From: Candidatus Woesearchaeota archaeon
GTDB lineage: Archaea; Nanobdellota; Nanobdellia; Woesearchaeales; WAPJ01
Reading direction: 5' to 3'
DNA: 6,682 bases
NCBI GenBank assembly: GCA_015520785.1
Contig: WAPJ01000068.1
Location: forward strand, 1 to 6,682
The notes below the pieces were generated by a model, which worked only from the letters and a program-made list of their open reading frames with translations, had not been told where the DNA came from and did no database searches. The translations under genes and the position numbers were made by a program. Positions 5,829 through 6,682 of this stretch are shown here, in pieces; position 1 is the stretch's first letter; each line of letters begins with the position of its first letter.

Positions 5829-6245
5829 ATGAGCGAGGAGATTATCATTACGCATTACTTCCTCCCGCCGGGAGAGGATCGTCTCGTGAAGAGTCTTGAA
5901 GCCCTCCTCCAGTTTGCCTGGCCAGAGCTGGAGGCGTATCATGCGATCAGCACGCTCACAGTAGAGGGGATGATACGCGGCGCATACCTCCGACCACTCT
6001 ACGCGGAGAATGGGGGCTTCAAGCCTGACGTGGGGCTTCTCACACTCCACCCAGTATATCGCGGACACGGCTTGGGGAGGATCCTCTTCCAGGAGCATCT
6101 TGACTGGTTGTACGCGAGCGGCCTGACAGCCATCCCAATCAAGCCTGAGAATCCCCTCGTGGAGCGGATCGCCCACGCGTATGCGGAAGAACGATCCTAT
6201 GAGCAGATATCCTCGGAAGGAAGAATCATCATCGTCAAAAAATAA
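5829..6245 (+). CDS. GNAT-family N-acetyltransferase
   Basis: 138 aa, compact for the family. GNAT enzymes transfer an acetyl group from acetyl-CoA to an amine. The acetyl-CoA pyrophosphate-binding motif A is clear: the beta strand VGLLTLHPVY (68-77) runs into RGHGLG (78-83), which fits R/Q-x-x-G-x-G/A, followed by the helix RILFQEHLDWLYASG (84-98). Residues 100-137 fit the last strands and helix (AIPIKPENPLVERIAHAY, then GRIIIVKK). The substrate cannot be told. The N-terminal part (1-60) is not typical enough to name a subfamily. The ATG at 5829 was chosen for the TATA core 27.5 bp upstream; an in-frame ATG at 5772 would overlap the hisS start. It is divergent from hisS and converges on tRNA-His, so a link to translation is possible but only inferred. 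Confidence 0.85.
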   Translation: MSEEIIITHYFLPPGEDRLVKSLEALLQFAWPELEAYHAISTLTVEGMIRGAYLRPLYAENGGFKPDVGLLTLHPVYRGHGLGRILFQEHLDWLYASGLTAIPIKPENPLVERIAHAYAEERSYEQISSEGRIIIVKK

Positions 6246-6262
6246 AAGAGAAGAAATAAAAG
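6237..6262 (-). terminator. T-rich tract downstream of tRNA-His
   Basis: On the minus strand this stretch, which begins about 40 nt past the tRNA 3' end, contains T-runs including T6 (6242-6237) and T4 (6247-6244) within a pyrimidine-rich context that starts near 6296. It overlaps the last codons of the convergent GNAT gene. The GNAT gene has no T-run of its own downstream. Confidence 0.4.
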
Positions 6263-6303
6263 AACGAGAAGGGGAGAGGAGGAAGGGAGAAGAGGTGAGC
6301 GTG

Positions 6304-6376
6304 GGCCGCCACCGGGAGTCGAACCCGGCCCTGGAGCTCCACAGGCTCCCATGCTAGCCGATACACCATGGCGGCC
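6304..6376 (-). tRNA. tRNA-His (anticodon GUG)
   Basis: The cloverleaf folds by hand. The acceptor stem is GCCGCCA (6375-6369) with TGGCGGC (6311-6305), 7 bp. The D-arm is GTGT/GCAT with an 8-nt loop containing GG. The anticodon stem is GGAGC/GCTCC with loop CTGTGGA, giving anticodon GTG. The variable loop is 4 nt (AGGG). The T-arm is CCGGG/CCCGG with loop TTCGACT. An extra G-1 is encoded at 6376 and faces C73 at 6304, the identity pair recognised by histidyl-tRNA synthetase. The 3' CCA is not encoded: the next bases are CAC. Position 15 is T rather than a purine, and with the short variable loop the usual 15-48 pair looks altered. There is no intron. The gene lies close to hisS, with only the GNAT gene between them. 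Confidence 0.96.
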
Positions 6377-6400
6377 AACGCCAAGGCGGCGGGAAGCGGG

Positions 6401-6407
6401 TTAAAAA
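6401..6407 (-). promoter_or_regulatory. TATA box of tRNA-His
   Basis: TTTTTAA on the minus strand, centred 28 bp upstream of the encoded G-1. Initiation would fall at or within a few bases of the mature tRNA 5' end. Purines on the transcribed sense strand are available at 6376 (G-1) and 6379. Confidence 0.6.
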
Positions 6408-6466
6408 CATTACTCTACGCGGAGGGGTTGCACGTGCCTACAAACCATACGCATAATCCTTACTTT

Positions 6467-6487
6467 ATGATGACACTTTCTCATCAT
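6467..6487. promoter_or_regulatory. 7+7 bp inverted repeat upstream of the last gene, operator candidate
   Basis: ATGATGA (6467-6473) and its exact reverse complement TCATCAT (6481-6487) are separated by 7 bp. The right arm ends 6 bp before the TATA-like element of the gene at 6527, where a regulator would touch the BRE/TATA region. It is unrelated in sequence to the palindrome at 87-110. Confidence 0.4.
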
Positions 6488-6493
6488 GCATTC

Positions 6494-6500
6494 TTAAAAA
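6494..6500 (+). promoter_or_regulatory. TATA-like element of the last gene
   Basis: TTAAAAA; its TTAAAA core is centred 30.5 bp before the ATG at 6527, as for map. It supports that start and a leaderless or near-leaderless transcript. Confidence 0.5.
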
Positions 6501-6526
6501 GAAAGAGAATCTGACAGTGAGAGAAT

Positions 6527-6682
6527 ATGCAGGTGCAAAAAGGATACATTCCTCCTGACGTCCACCTTGTTGACTTAATCCCTGAAGAAGAAATCAGGAC
6601 GTTTATTGCGCACGCGGCGATTACGACACAACTCGCCCAGATTTCAATGAAAAGAGAGAAAGAATCACAGTCTTTTACTGCC
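6527..6682 (+). CDS. Hypothetical protein, N-terminal part (runs off the window)
   Basis: 52 codons are open from ATG 6527 to the right edge, with no stop. The protein begins MQVQKGYIPPDVHLVDLIPE; an acidic stretch, a likely amphipathic helix (EIRTFIAHAAITTQLAQI, 22-39) and a charged segment (KREKES) follow. It has no signal peptide or membrane segment so far, so a cytoplasmic protein is likely. No family is recognised from this fragment. Codons are more A/T-rich than in the other genes. The start is supported by the TATA-like element 30.5 bp upstream and no clear Shine-Dalgarno sequence is present. An inverted repeat next to the promoter suggests regulated expression. Confidence 0.6.
   Translation, partial: MQVQKGYIPPDVHLVDLIPEEEIRTFIAHAAITTQLAQISMKREKESQSFTA

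Noticed and set aside
5774..5848. N-terminal extension of hisS by 25 codons to 5848
   Set aside because: It would run through the shared TATA core and overlap the divergent GNAT start; HisRS similarity begins right after the methionine at 5773.
6430..6437. 8-bp palindrome GCACGTGC between tRNA-His and the last gene
   Set aside because: Eight-base palindromes are expected by chance in a window of this size, and it is not placed near either promoter.
6467..6514. Possible C/D box small RNA: ATGATGA (6467) to CTGA (6511)
   Set aside because: The size fits, but no internal D' or C' boxes are present, and the segment contains the promoter of the next gene. ATGATGA is better explained as an arm of the inverted repeat.
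1..6682. CRISPR arrays, insertion sequences, attachment sites, phage or defence genes
   Set aside because: No spaced direct repeats, transposase motifs, terminal inverted repeats or defence domains were seen on either strand.

Overview
The window looks archaeal, probably from a small-genome (DPANN-like) lineage; the phylum is inference. The reasons are A/T-rich TATA-type elements about 28-30 bp ahead of almost every start, with no bacterial -10/-35 pairs; a type II methionine aminopeptidase; a eukaryote-type (GT3) glycogen synthase; and a tRNA-His gene without an encoded CCA end. GC content is a little over half by eye.

Layout, left to right. Positions 1-35 hold the first codons of a leftward gene with a signal-peptide-like N-terminus. 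Positions 36-252 are a dense regulatory region: a perfect 9+9 bp palindrome, related half-sites around a TATA box, a leader hairpin and a strong Shine-Dalgarno sequence. They precede a secreted or membrane-anchored DUF2202 (ferritin-like) protein at 253-1113. It converges on a leftward glycogen synthase (1242-2984). A small hydrophobic protein (3043-3372) is divergent from the synthase. After 238 bp without a gene comes map (3611-4510), which meets hisS (4514-5773, leftward) tail to tail with 3 bp between stop codons. hisS is divergent from a GNAT acetyltransferase (5829-6245), followed by a leftward tRNA-His(GUG) gene (6304-6376) and the start of an unrecognised rightward gene (6527 to the window edge).

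The genes do not form one pathway. There is a translation cluster (map, hisS, tRNA-His), a glycogen synthesis gene and a ferritin-like envelope protein. The strongest non-coding signal is promoter design: seven of eight protein starts and the tRNA gene sit 27.5-30.5 bp from the centre of a TATA-like element, which implies mostly leaderless transcripts. Both complete divergent pairs share one palindromic TATA core placed almost exactly midway between the two start codons. The DUF2202 gene is the exception, with a longer leader, a Shine-Dalgarno sequence and an operator-like palindrome.
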